Assembly: GCF_036711975.1 (NCBI RefSeq)
Contig: NC_091968.1
Location: 17,112,001 to 17,176,000, forward strand
Reading direction: 5' to 3'
DNA: 64,000 nt
Origin: Onthophagus taurus
Lineage: Eukaryota > Arthropoda > Insecta > Coleoptera > Scarabaeidae
Under the pieces are notes generated by a model. The model had not been told where the DNA came from, ran no database searches, and was given only the letters and a program-made list of their open reading frames with translations. A program made the position numbers and the translations under genes. Shown piece after piece: positions 31,524 through 43,015 of this stretch; the first letter of the stretch is position 1; each line of letters begins with the position of its first letter.

Positions 31524-33677
31524 CAGGGTGATTCATAAGTAATGGGCCAAATTGTAAATGTACGTTCAGGAGGCCAAAATAATAATATTTTCATTAACAC
31601 TAATGGGTCTTAGTCTGCTCCTTACTGAGATACAGGATGTTAAAGCGAAAAAAATAAAATAGATTTTTGTTAATAGATCAGCTACTTTTCTACATAATGA
31701 CTCATAGTTGACTTATAGTTTTTGTAAGGGTAAACAATAATGTGTGAGAGGATTCGAGTTAACTCGTAGATGTCGCCACATGCGCCATATGAATTAGATG
31801 AAATCAGCTACAAATTTTTTATCGCTCATTATTTTACAACATACTTGTTTAATTTGGATAGCCCCATCATTTCTGTAGAAAAAAGCTATACTTCTTTGAT
31901 CTTGAAAATATTAACGATTTTCGAGATATTTGAATTTTACTAATTCACTACACTACATTTCACGGTGGTCGACGTAGCATTAATCTGTTAAGACACAAGC
32001 ATGGCATGGAATGTTGACATTTACCTAACCGTAATTGATAATTGATAACAATATTAAACTGAAACCATAAAAAAATTACGTAATAAAACAATTTATTGTA
32101 CGCCAGTTAATAAAACGAAATACAACATTAGAACAGACTTGAACTAAGACCACTTACGACAACTGTTATCAAAACCTACATGTTAATGTTGTGCGAATTT
32201 AAATTAAATTTAAGCTTAATTATGAGCTACTGCAAAAGGTTTTCAACATGACCACCACCAGCATTTATACACGCATTTAACCGTTTGGTTAAGGATTGTC
32301 TGACTTTAAAAAATGTAGCAGGATTATTTCGTATTGAATTGGCTGCATCTTGAATTCTATTCCATAACTCGTCTCGTGTATTTATAGTAGGTTCAGCATA
32401 GACCATTGATTTCATGTAACCCCACACATAAAAATCAAGTGGATTAAAATCGGGACTGCGAGGTGGCCACTGAAATTCACTACCACGTCCAATCCAACGG
32501 TGAGGGAATGTTTCATTCAGATGTTCGCGCACAGCACGTGAAAAATGTGGAGGAGCACCGTCTTGCATGAACCACATATTTCTTCTTAGTTGTAATGGAA
32601 GATCTCCCAAGAAGTCGACTAAGTCATTATTTAAAAAAATTAAATATGACTCTCCATTTAAATTAGGAGGTAATTCAACTGGGCCCAGTAATGTATTGCC
32701 TATTACACCGCACCACACATTTATTTTAAACTCGTGCTGGAAATGTCTATCTTTTTTTAAACGAGGGTTTTCGGTTTCCCAGGCATGACTATTTCGCCAA
32801 TTAAAAACTCCGCGTCTGGTAAAGGTTGCTTCATCCGTGAAAAGAATGTTATTTAGGAATGTTGGATTATTATTCAATTTTCCTTTTAGCCACTGACAAA
32901 ATTGAACTCTGATTCGATAATCTATTGGAAGTAAATTTTGCACAGGTATATAATGATAGGGATATAAATTTTCCTTGTGTAAAATTCTAGTCACGGATGG
33001 TTGGCTTATTCCAGTTGCTGCAGACAATCGACGAGTGCTTATTTCAGAATTTTGCGCAATTCTTACCAAAATTTCATCTTCTTGCTGCGGAGTGATAATC
33101 TTAGGACGTCCTGTATGATATTTTGGACGAAATGAACCTGTTTCACCCAATCGATTATAAATATTTTGAAATATCTTCCGGTTTGGCTGCCTTCTGTAAG
33201 GGTACATTTCACGATATTTTCTGGATGCTGCTTGCCCAGAAAAACGTTCTTGTGCATAAACGCATAACATGTCTCTCATTTCTTCGTTTGAAAAGTGATT
33301 ATGTCTCGGCATTTTGATTTATGTTAGGACAAGAATGAATCAGTTTACTTAACAATAAAATGTTTTAAACTATTCATTAAACGTAAAAGCTCATTGACGT
33401 TTCATAATTCATATGGCGCATGTGGCGACATCTACGAGTTAACTCAAATCCTCTAACACATTATTGTTTACCCTTACAAAAACTATAAGTCAACTATGAG
33501 TCATTATGTAGAAAAGTAGCTGATCTATTAACAAAAATCTATTTTATTTTTTTCGCTTTAACATCCTGTATCTCAGTAAGGAGCAGACTAAGACCCATTA
33601 TTGTTAATGAAAATATTATTATTTTGGCCTCCTGAACGTACATTTACAATTTGGCCCATTACTTATGAATCACCCTG
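31524..33677 (-). mobile_element. DD41D (rosa-type) mariner element, apparently complete
   Basis: Termini CAGGGTGATTCATAAGTAAT and reverse complement, flanked by TA (31522-31523, 33678-33679). The inverted arms are long (~275 bp, 31524-31800 and 33400-33677) and nearly identical. The arms enclose a single uninterrupted transposase gene. Near-identity of the arms and the intact gene suggest a recent arrival. Confidence 0.9.
32227..33312 (-). CDS. DD41D mariner (rosa-type) transposase, 361 aa, intact frame
   Basis: Cuts and pastes the element by DDE chemistry in the nucleus. N-terminus has a helix-turn-helix pair: NEEMRDMLCVYAQERFSG (residues 9-26) and STRRLSAATGISQPSVTRIL (~92-111). Catalytic core: first Asp in ILFTDEATF (~160), second in FMQDGAPPH (~250), third in SPDFNPLDFYVWG (~292). 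I count 41 residues between the second Asp and the Asp of NPLD, hence DD41D. No stop or shift in 361 codons, the usual length of the group. Start ATG at 33312-33310 follows the left arm by ~90 bp; no better start is upstream. Confidence 0.92.
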   Translation of the reverse strand: MPRHNHFSNEEMRDMLCVYAQERFSGQAASRKYREMYPYRRQPNRKIFQNIYNRLGETGSFRPKYHTGRPKIITPQQEDEILVRIAQNSEISTRRLSAATGISQPSVTRILHKENLYPYHYIPVQNLLPIDYRIRVQFCQWLKGKLNNNPTFLNNILFTDEATFTRRGVFNWRNSHAWETENPRLKKDRHFQHEFKINVWCGVIGNTLLGPVELPPNLNGESYLIFLNNDLVDFLGDLPLQLRRNMWFMQDGAPPHFSRAVREHLNETFPHRWIGRGSEFQWPPRSPDFNPLDFYVWGYMKSMVYAEPTINTRDELWNRIQDAANSIRNNPATFFKVRQSLTKRLNACINAGGGHVENLLQ

Positions 33678-33730
33678 TATAGTAGAATGTATAGTAGAAG
33701 GGAAAATTGTAAATATTAAAAAACAATAAA

Positions 33731-33919
33731 ATGCTTATAATATTAATTTCATTTGGGTCCACATACCTGTGTGAAAGTGGATTTTTGTCCCTGTTACAAA
33801 TAAAATCAAAATCCAGAAATAAACTTGAAATTGAGGATGATATGAGATTGGCCTTAACAACAACAAAACCAAGGATTTTAAAACTTGTTGGACAAATGCA
33901 GGCGCAATCATCGCACTGA
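33731..33919 (+). pseudogene. hAT transposase C-terminus (dimerisation domain), continuation of 28630-29862
   Basis: Reads ILISFGSTYLCESGFLSLL and ends KLVGQMQAQSSH before TGA. This is the hAT C-terminal dimerisation block of the same transposase type as the upstream part. About 60-80 residues between the two parts are missing. Confidence 0.8.
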
Positions 33920-34589
33920 TTTACCTTAGGTTTTAGTTAATATCTACCTGTATCTCTAAAATTCTGTTTTGTTAAATAATAGATAGAAAATATACACGGT
34001 TGTGAAGTTAGCCATAGATTCTAGCCATAGATTTAAAAATCGAAAAATGACCGATTTTTGCAACTCGAAACGCAAATTAAAATTCATATTTGATTTTACT
34101 CTTAGAATAACCCATATACAAAAATTTACGGGGGGTGTTTTCATTTAAGGGAGTAAAAAAATCCCAAAGTTGTGAACATTGCGTGCGCGCGTATACTGTT
34201 CGACCAAAATCGAAAAATGACTAATTTCTGCAACTCGAAACGCAAATTAAAATTCATATTTGAGTTTAACGGTTTTAGAATAACCCGTATACAAAAATTT
34301 ACGGGGGGGTGTTTTCATTTAAGGGAGTAAAAAAATCCCAAAGTTGTGAACATTGCGTGCGCGCGTATACTGTTCGACCAAAATCGAAAAATGACTAATT
34401 TCTGCAACTCGAAACGCAAATTAAAATTCATATTTGAGTTTAGCGGTCTTAGAATAACCCGTATACAAAAATTTACGGGGGGGTGTTTTCATTTAAGGGA
34501 GTAAAAAAATCCCAAAGTTGTGAACATTGCGTGCGCGCGTATACTGTTCGACCAAAATCGAAAAATGACTAATTTCTGCAACTCGAAAC

Positions 34590-35105
34590 CCAAATTAAAA
34601 TTCATATTTGAGTTTAGCGATCTTAGAACAACCCCTATACAAAAATTTATGGGGGGTAATTGTAATTAACGTTTTTAAAACATATGCTTCGTTTTTGATT
34701 TTTTCTATTAATTCATCCTTAGAGTTGACTTGTGTAAACATAGGGTGTATGTTAGGTGTATGTTCTTTCATGTGGCCCCACACATAAAAATCAAGGGGCG
34801 TCAAATCAAGACTCCTTGCAGGCTATGGAATTAGATCTCCTCTCCCAATCCAACCATTAGGAAACATTTCATTTAATGAATTTTCAACATTTTGGGAATA
34901 GTGTGCAAGGCATTCATCTGGAAAGCCACATTACATCTGTTTTCTAAAGGTACATGGTCAAGCAGGCCTATTAAATTGTTATGTAAAAATTCATTGTATG
35001 CTGCGCTAGTTAAATCATCCGGTAAAAAATAAGGACCAATTAAATTATTTCCAATGAGCCCCATCCACAAGTTTACGCAAAATTTTCTTTGATTGTTCAT
35101 TTCCC
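34590..35105 (-). pseudogene. Decayed DD41D-like mariner transposase
   Basis: From 35100 down: KFCVNLWMGLIGNNLIGPYF, NEFLHNNLIGLLDHVPLENR (compare the intact copy at ~32650), a lost DGAPPH box, and PLDFYVWGHMKEH (~34790). Broken by stops; only the C-terminal half remains. Confidence 0.75.
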
Positions 35106-35169
35106 TTGTTAGATGCGGATTTTGAATACGGTGAAAATGATTTAAGAATACAGTTCATTAATGGATGTC

Positions 35170-36490
35170 CGAGAATTGTTAAGAAAAACTAGTAACTTCC
35201 CAACGGAAAGAGTACAACATATACTATCAAAACAAATTTTTTACTTCGGTCGATGCATCAGACTTTGATATTATTGCTCTCAGTGAAACTTGAGTCAAGA
35301 AGAGCGTCCTAGACTACGAGATCTTTCCAGACAGGTATGACGTTTTTAGATGTGATCGATCTTTCCATAAGGGTGGAGAGATGTTACTGGCTGTTAATTC
35401 CGGAGTTGCTACTTCGAATATCATGATTGTCTCCTGTCCTATTGAATCAATTGACTTGAAAGCTGTACGGATTGACTTTAAAAAGACGAAATCGGCCTTT
35501 AACATTGTTGTCTGCTATTTCCCACCTGTTACACCTGGAGGAATGTATGTATAGTTACACCTTCGATTACATTGAATCAATGTTGGATATGTCTTTGGAT
35601 ACCATAGTCATGGGTGATTTTAATATTGAAGTAATAATGACTTTCTGCAATTAAATAATGTAATGAATATCATTGATAGAACTCTTGATTTGATACTTGC
35701 TTCCTCAAACTTGAGTTTCAAATTAAACAGTGAGACTTTACATTGGTACGAGAAGATAATTACCAATCGGCATTACTACTTACTATTTCGGTAACGGTGC
35801 CTACACATTTGATAGCTCGAGATGTTATCTTATCTGCCTGACATGTACGAGGTACTGCTTAACATCGACTGGACTCATCTATTTACGTTATCATCGGTTG
35901 AACAATACTGTAATGTTTTTTATGAAGCATTGTACAACGACCTGGACGCTCACGTACTTAAATCTGAGGGCAAGCATGCAAGCTCGAAATATCCTGTATG
36001 GCATTCAATTAACCTAATAAGAATGCTTAGATTAAAAAAACACCACCATAAATTGTATAGAAAAACTCATTGCAGATATCATCGCACAAGTTTATGTCAA
36101 ATCTCTGAGGGACATAAGAAAAGAACCAAAAAACGTTTGGCGTTTTGTTAATATAAGCAGAAACAATATAAGATCTCCAGGCTCTCTTAAGTGTGTCCGA
36201 TTTGCCAACAGTAGTTAACTTATTTGTCGATCATTTTGAGGCTATGTACTGTCCTGCATCATTTGGTAACCTACTGGTAACGATCACGCTGTTTATGATA
36301 CTAATTCTGTCACCTTTGGTATCTCCGAAGTCAGTTACGACGAAATGGTTGAATCTTTCAAAAAATTCAAGACAAAGGCTACAATTGGCCCAGATGAGAT
36401 TCCTACATTTTTAGTCAACGATTGCGCCCCTACACTCTCACATCCGTTCTTACATATTTTCAACCTAATAATCAAAAACTCTAAATTTCC
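35170..36490 (+). pseudogene. CR1-like LINE: endonuclease and start of RT, decayed
   Basis: FDIIALSETW (~35265), DYEIFPDRYDVFRCDRSF (~35310), GGEMLLAVNSG (~35370), VVCYFPP and MGDFN (~35510-35620) are AP-endonuclease motifs. RT starts with ATIGPDEIPTFLVNDCAPTL (~36380). The LINE stops abruptly at the inner border of the right foldback arm. Confidence 0.7.
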
Positions 36491-37178
36491 AAGCGCGCAC
36501 GCGATGTTCAGAACCTTGTGATTTTTTTACTTCCTTAAATGAAAACACCCCCCCGTAAATATTTGTATACGGGTTACTCTAAAACCGCTAAACTCAAATA
36601 TTAATTTTAATTTGCGTTTCGAGTTGCAGAAATTGGTGATTTTTCGATTTTGGTCGAACAGTATACGCGCGCACGCGATGTACACAACTTTGGGATTTTT
36701 TTTACTCCCTTAAATGAAAACACACCCCCGTAAATATTTGTATACGGGTTACTCTAAAACCGCTAAACTCAAATATTAATTTTAATTTGCGTTTCGAGTT
36801 GCAGAAATTGGTGATTTTTCGATTTTGGTCGAAACGTATACACGCGCACGCGATGTTCACAACTTTGGGATTTTTTTACTCCCTTAAATGAAAAAACCCC
36901 CCCGTAAATTTTTGTATACGGGTTATTCTAAGAGTGCTAATCTCAAATATGAACTTTAATTTGCGTTTCGAGTTGCAGAAATCGGTCATTTTTCGATTTT
37001 AAAATCTATGGCTAGAATCTATGGCTAACTTCACAACCGTAAAATATACTACCTATGTACTTTTTTACTTTATTTTATTTCTATACTTTACTATTTTTTT
37101 TTTATCTAATAATTCTAATATGAACCTAATATAAGGGGGTCGTGAACCTTTTGTAAAAAAAAAACCGCTGTTATAGAT

Positions 37179-39690
37179 GTTGTTTTTGTAGCATCAAATG
37201 TGGAAGTTTTGTAGTACAAAAATCAGCTATGTGTTCTTAAATTATAACTCTAACAAATGTTTGACAGCGATGAAATGGTACGAGAAAGCCCTTTGGATAA
37301 GGACGATTTGATCGAATTTATTGCCAGATAATACTATGTTAGCAAAACTGATTTTCTGGGACACCCAATCTTTTAACATCAATACATTATTTATATCATA
37401 CTCGATACATTTATCTTTAAAAATAAACGAGATGTGAGCTACTTTCGGTTTAAATGCCAACTTTAATTTTTCAATATTCTTAACCTTCATTAAAAATCCT
37501 TTAAGACGATTAAATTAAAAGAAAAAAGTTATCTCTTATATAGAAAAAGATAAAACTACAGACGTAGCTTGGGAATTGGGAATTCCTATAAGCGTAAAAA
37601 GAAGGAAAGTGGGTATTCCCATTCATTAATAAATCATTAATAAAATAAAAAATAACTTACATAATAAGAAAATAACCAAAATTTTTAACTTGTTATCACC
37701 AAAAACGCTCTCAAACTTATTATCCATATTAATAACAATAATATCACGAATGAAAAACTACAAAAAAATATCACCACACTAAAATAAGTAACACTTCACA
37801 AAATCAAAGTAATCACAAAAATTTTAATATTTCGCGAAAACTTTTGTATTTGGCACGTTCGCTTCGTAGCGAAAACCAGTTGCTGACTTGACACAAAACA
37901 TAACAAGAACTGGTTATCGTCTTCTTCAATCGGTTGGTGTTTTAGTGTAAAAACCGACGAAGCAAAGCAACTACTAAAAGATAAACAACAATAAAACTCG
38001 ATCAGCGATGCCAGTCCGCCGCTACGACGAAGGTTGCTCAAGGTCTTCAACCAGTAGAAACGAACGAAAACGGTATAATCGGAGGAGATTACCGGACGAC
38101 TTCGTTCTCGGAATTCGAGTTGGGTCAGTAAAAGGTCGCTGATACTGATAAAATCCCCAGAGTTTTGAAATTTTATTGTTTTAAACTTAATACTTATACG
38201 TCATTTGGTTAAAAAAATGTTTTTGAGATAAAATTAATTATCTTAAGTAGAAAAAGCTTATGTTAAAAAGATTATTTGGTTGAAATATTAATTAGTACTT
38301 TTTTTGGGTAAAACTTAAAATCAATTAAATGACATTGACACCAAAAAGATTTTAGTACTCTTTTGATAATTATCGTAGTCAGTTTCTAGGCCTTTAGTTG
38401 TATATCTTTTAAATACTTCTTCTTTCTGGCTGATTTAAGTACTGTTTACTATCTAAGACGTTATCTATTATATAAAATTGGCTATATTTAGCGTATTTGC
38501 AAAAATAAAATCGCTATATTTTCTACCAATTTTTGTTGAAATAGTTTCGGTTATAACGAATGTTTACCTCTTTTTGAGAAAACTCTAGAATGTGATTCTA
38601 GTTGTCAACTTATACGCGGTTTGATTAAGCTATTCTTTAAAAGATGGCGATTGTTTGCGTTTGATGAATTTGTAAAAATCAATGAATAAATATCACTTTC
38701 AAAGATTCCTCATTTCCCAATATTCTACTATCCAATTTTGATAAACAATATCTCATCAAAGTCGTTAATTACAAAACAATGATTTTTAACAAAAAGCAAA
38801 AGAACAACATTTAATAGTCTTGAACACATTCTATAAATTACCACCAAGGAGAGTATACACACGGAAATCGCCAGTGGATAAACCAGGAAATATCATCAGA
38901 AACCAAATCGATTACATATTAAACGATTGAAGATATAAAAACTCTTTCATATCGGTTATAAGTTATAATTTATCCATGCACATCAACATCAGTTAGAATC
39001 TAACTGATGTAAATAAATGGTATTAAAACTTATTCCAATCGGTTCAGTAGTTTTAAAACAATGGCCCATAATATGTGAAAAAGGGATTTTTTAGACAAAA
39101 TGTGAACCAAAAATTCATTCAATATCCGTGGAGAGTCGCAGAAAACTCGTTTGCTCTTTTTACAAGACAACAAGGTACGCAGGATGAGAATCGGTGGAGA
39201 AATTATCAAAAATTATGATCTTCTATATGTGAGAGCACAGCTTTTTCTTGAATAATAGCGATAATTTTTAATAACTATCGATAGTGTGCGCCCCTGTATC
39301 TATTACATAATACATCCTCCTAGCTACTCGCTTTTGCCTTTATTACGAAGGTACCAACCCTAGCTCCTTCTAATTTAAATATAATAATCAAATGTACTTA
39401 CCGCCTTTTTTATATTCCGGGTGGGAAGATATTCGGGTTGACAATCAAAGACCGCACCACCGATAACTTTTTATGATCTTTATTGTTCCTACCTTACACT
39501 CCCGCTTATAATTCACAACTACTCTTATCAGGCAATCATGTATTCTTCCGGGCGCTCCCCGCCATCGGGCAGGTCGTCGTTCCCTTGCGACGCTGATGTC
39601 GCAATATATCTAATTCCCAGCGATTGCCTTACAATAATTCCCTCGATATAATTAACTTATCTTGGTATTAAAACTTTTCGTGGCAATATA
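37179..39690. other. Unassigned flank between the two hAT elements
   Basis: 37640-37960 resembles 57465-57760 (shared words AATAACTTACATA, AGAAAATAACCAAA and AAAAAAATATCAC). At 39085-39170 a stretch (AAAATTCATTCAA..GGAGAGTCGCAGAAAA) is like the TIR of the element at 44245. 39285-39650 is GC-richer and could be a solo LTR, but no TSD was found. Confidence 0.35.
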
Positions 39691-40519
39691 ATGAAAAACC
39701 GAATATTAATGTTACCCACTGTATTTACAACGTGGTATTTTTCAGAGTCAAGTTCACAGACACAAACTTCTCAGATGTCGTTATCTGAGGATGACCGTGA
39801 CTCTGATGAGTGTCGTCCTCGTATATACAACAATGATGGTACTACAGGTAGTACTGATAATGATAGTAAACCAAAAAATAAGCGAAGAAAATATTCCATT
39901 ACAAAAACTACAGGACAAAACTAGTGGAAATACAAGTAATTTAAATGACCATTTGAAAAGATTTCATCCAATGCTGGGTAGTAATGAAAATTCACAGTTT
40001 ATGACTTCTGGCGATGCCAGTACCAGTACAGCTACAGATAGTGCTACTACTTCTTCGTCTTCTTCTGCTCGTTCAAGTGTGAGTTCTATCAGCCACTTTT
40101 TTAAACGAAGAGTATGTATATTATGACGAATCTTCCCAAAGGAAGAAACATTTAGACCGAGCTGTTCTGAAGATGATTACTTCAGATTTTCAACCCTTCA
40201 CTATTGTTAGGGATGTGGGTTTTAAAAAGCTAGTCACCCGATTAGATCCTAGATATAAACTGCCAACTCCATACATGCTAAATAATATTCTTGAAGAAGA
40301 ATACTTATCTGAATACACAAAGTTAAAAACAGAATTAAGTAAAGTTGATTTCATTGGAATTACCAGTGATTCATGGACATCCATAGCAACAGAATCAAGT
40401 TTAACCGTTATATGCCACTATATGGATGAAAATTTTAAGTTGAAAACAAGAGTTTTGTCAACAAAACCCATTAACAAACGGTTTAGACCACACATCGGAA
40501 AATCTTGCAAAGACATTAA

Positions 40520-40631
40520 CCACTTAAGGCATGCCTTATTTTTCGATTTTCTGAGCAAAAATCATCGACTTTTTTAGGTATAATTAAATACAAGACCGCC
40601 CATGTCAGACACGGGCGCATGCCTTAAGTGG
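40520..40631. mobile_element. 112-bp piggyBac-type MITE inside the hAT gene
   Basis: CCACTTAAGGCATGC at the left and its reverse complement at the right, with TTAA on both sides (40516-40519, 40632-40635). Inner right arm carries GCGCCCGTGTCTGACATGGG. Removing it and one TTAA rejoins hAT coding words on both sides. Confidence 0.85.
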
Positions 40632-40825
40632 TTAAGAAATGTATTTGGAGAATGGCAAATAAGCCATAAAGTAACCTACATAGTTACAAATAACTGCAGC
40701 CAACATGTTAAAAATGTGTGCACTACTAAAAATAAAACATTTACCTTGTTACGCAGACACCCATAATTTAGTAGCACAGGAGAACTTGAAATTATTGATT
40801 AAATTATCCATTAGCAAGCTTTGTT

Positions 40826-43015
40826 TAAGTCAATTTAAATAAAACAAAATTTTCCTCTTTCTTGCTATTTACTTTATTATGCTTCTAAATCGATTTCGAG
40901 GAAACAATCCTCATCTTCAGTAGAATCTTATATAAAAAATTTTTTAAAAACAATATGAAATAAATCCAAAGTTTCTATACATTTACTTACTGTCAGTTTA
41001 GTTGAAAAAATATATTAATCATCAAATTTAACACATCCTCCAAATTTAACTTCATCTTTTTTATCCAAACTTGAAAATTTCTTACTTTAATAATTGAACA
41101 AATATAATAGAATATCAAATTCAAAACCAAAAGTTAAAATACACTTAAAACAAAATCCAAAATAATATAAAACAAAACACGCGTTTACATTTGACAAAAG
41201 ATACGAAAAATGACTGAAGGTCAAAAGGAACAAGCAAGAAGGAAACTGGTATTCATCCTGAATAACACTGTTTATATTTAAATTTAAAATCTTTTAATAA
41301 AGTGAAAATAGGTGCAGTATTAATTTGTATTTGATCGTTTAATAAATTATAATTTTGATTGTGTTTATACTTTAAAATTTCCAAAATTTCAAGCAAATCC
41401 AATCTTTGACCTTTATTACATTTGTGTATTAATTTAGTTTCTTTGTATTTAATTTTATGTCCCGTTTCCATTTTATGTTTATAAACATTAGAATTATTTT
41501 TAATTTCATGTTCTCTGATACGTGTTTCTAATCTCCTGCCTGTCTGTCCTATGTAAATACTATTGCAATTATTACATTCAATCGAATATACGCCACATTC
41601 TTTTCCTATATCTATTTCTTTTTTATTGTTATAATTTGATAATAATTTTAAAATTGTGTTATTATTAGAATATGCCAGAGAGATATCATATCTGGAGAAT
41701 AGGTGTTGCATAGTTGAAGTATATCGATTGTAGATTATAGGTTTATATGTCAAATTTGAGTTCTTTATTTTAGTATTTAACGGATCTTTTTGTTTTATAA
41801 TTCTATAAAAAAGTCTGTCTATAGAACTTCTTGGAAAACCATTATTGTTAGCTAATTTATATATGAAATCTTTTTCGTTTTTTAAAGTTTCTTTGTCAAG
41901 TGGATAATCTAGTATTCTGTTGATTAAGAATCTAAAATTTGCAAATTTCTGATTGTGTGGGTGGTATGAATTGTAGGGGATAGTAGTTAAAGAGTTTGTA
42001 GGTTTCCTGAAAATACTGTATTTAATTTTGTTTTCTATTGTCTTAGTTAAAGTAAGGTCCAAAAAATCCAGTGAATTATCTTTTTCTATTTCCATGGTAA
42101 ATTTTAATTTTTCATGTATGTTGTTTAGATATTTTAAAAATTGTTTCAACTGAGAAATGTCTCCCTTCCAAATGCAAAACACGTCATCTACATATCTACA
42201 CCAAAATTTAATGTTTTCTTCAAATATACTGTTATAATTAAGAATCATATTTTTCTCAATAAAATCTAGATATATATCTGAGATTAATCCTGATAAGGGC
42301 ATGCCCATCGGTAAACCATCAGGTATGTGATAATATTTATCTTCAAAAGAACAATAATTCTGAGTAACTACATGTTTAAGAATTTTATTTAAATTGTTCG
42401 ACGTATTTTGATCTGTAAAGTGGTTCTCAAAAAGTTGCGAGACAACCTCAAGTAGTAAATTCAATAGGAACATTCGAATACAAGTTTGTAACGTCAAAGG
42501 AAACAAATAAAGTGTCGTCAATATTTAGATTTTTAGTTTTTTCAATAAAATCCCTGGAATTTTTAACTGTATACTTAGGTTCGAAATTTATGTGTTTGAA
42601 AATTTTTGACATGAATCTTGATAACTTTTTTGTAGGAGCATTACCGTATGCTGTAATAGGTCTTATTGGCATATTTTCTTTGTGAAGCTTAGGCAGAGAA
42701 TAGAGTCTATAAGGTATTTCTGGACAGATAGGTATTTCAGGTTTAATTTCCATAAAATAGAAACTGTAAAAGTTTTTTTCCGAATTATTAAGAAAAGGAG
42801 TATATTGAATTAAAGTATCTTTACATTCTTTAATTATATTTCTAGTATTTTTAATGATCTTTTCTAAAGGATTGTTTTTTAGTTCAATATAATTATTTTT
42901 AATCAAGAAATCTATTGTTTTTTCATTGTAAACGAAATCGAAACCGATTTAGAAGCATAATAAAATAAATCGCAAGAAAGAGGAAAATTTTGTTTTATTT
43001 AAATTAACTTGAAAT
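40826..43015 (-). mobile_element. Penelope-like element with GIY-YIG endonuclease, flanked by inverted ~75-bp repeats
   Basis: The coding part (41253-42906, minus) is flanked by the same ~75-bp sequence in opposite orientations (40826-40905 and 42937-43015; core AATTTAAATAAAACAAAATT). Inverted terminal copies are a known habit of Penelope elements (pseudo-LTRs). It is inserted into the second hAT gene. The 5' part of the coding region is missing. Confidence 0.85.
41253..42906 (-). pseudogene. Penelope reverse transcriptase with C-terminal GIY-YIG endonuclease (frameshift, N-truncated)
   Basis: From 42906 down: PYRLYSLPKLHKENMPIRPI, LFVSFDVTNLYSNVP (RT motif A, ~42500), then a 1-base shift near 42460 into the second frame; DGLPMGMPLSGLISDIYL (~42310), FWCRYVDDVFCIW (YVDD box, ~42190), SLDFLDLTL, then at ~41590-41510 GVYSIECNNCNSIYIGQTGR and ETRIREHE, the GIY-YIG nuclease with its Arg and the downstream RxxEH. 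The linker Cys pair (CNNC) is also typical. About 560 residues remain of a usual ~750-850. Apart from one shift the frame is clean, so the insertion is fairly young. Confidence 0.9.

Larger units (their letters stand above)
33996..37040. mobile_element. Second foldback-type transposon, tandem arrays in the arms, 9-bp TSD
   Basis: Termini ACGGTTGTGAAGTTAGCC and reverse complement, flanked by the identical 9-mer AAAATATAC (33987-33995, 37041-37049). The arms hold tandem copies of a ~174-bp unit (CAACTCGAAACGCAAATTA at 34061, 34231, 34404, 34579; inverted at 36621, 36796, 36970). The ~1.8-kb centre contains a decayed mariner transposase (minus) and a LINE 5' region (plus). The inner end word TGAAGTTAG is shared with the foldback element at 2217-4448. 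Confidence 0.88.
28311..37170 (+). mobile_element. hAT transposon (ZBED5/SCAND3-type) expanded by nested insertions
   Basis: The left end CAGCGATTCCCAACCGG and the right end ..AAAACCGCTG are classic hAT termini with a GGGTCGCGACCC inner box. Both are flanked by a perfect 8-bp duplication, TTATAGAT (28303-28310 and 37171-37178). Inside are the split transposase gene (28630-29862 and 33731-33919) and later arrivals: a GA-rich LINE, a MITE, a DD41D mariner and a 3-kb foldback element. The original element would be about 2.5-3 kb. Confidence 0.9.

Noticed and set aside
39285..39650. GC-richer block considered as solo LTR
   Set aside because: No TG..CA ends with matching target duplication could be fixed.
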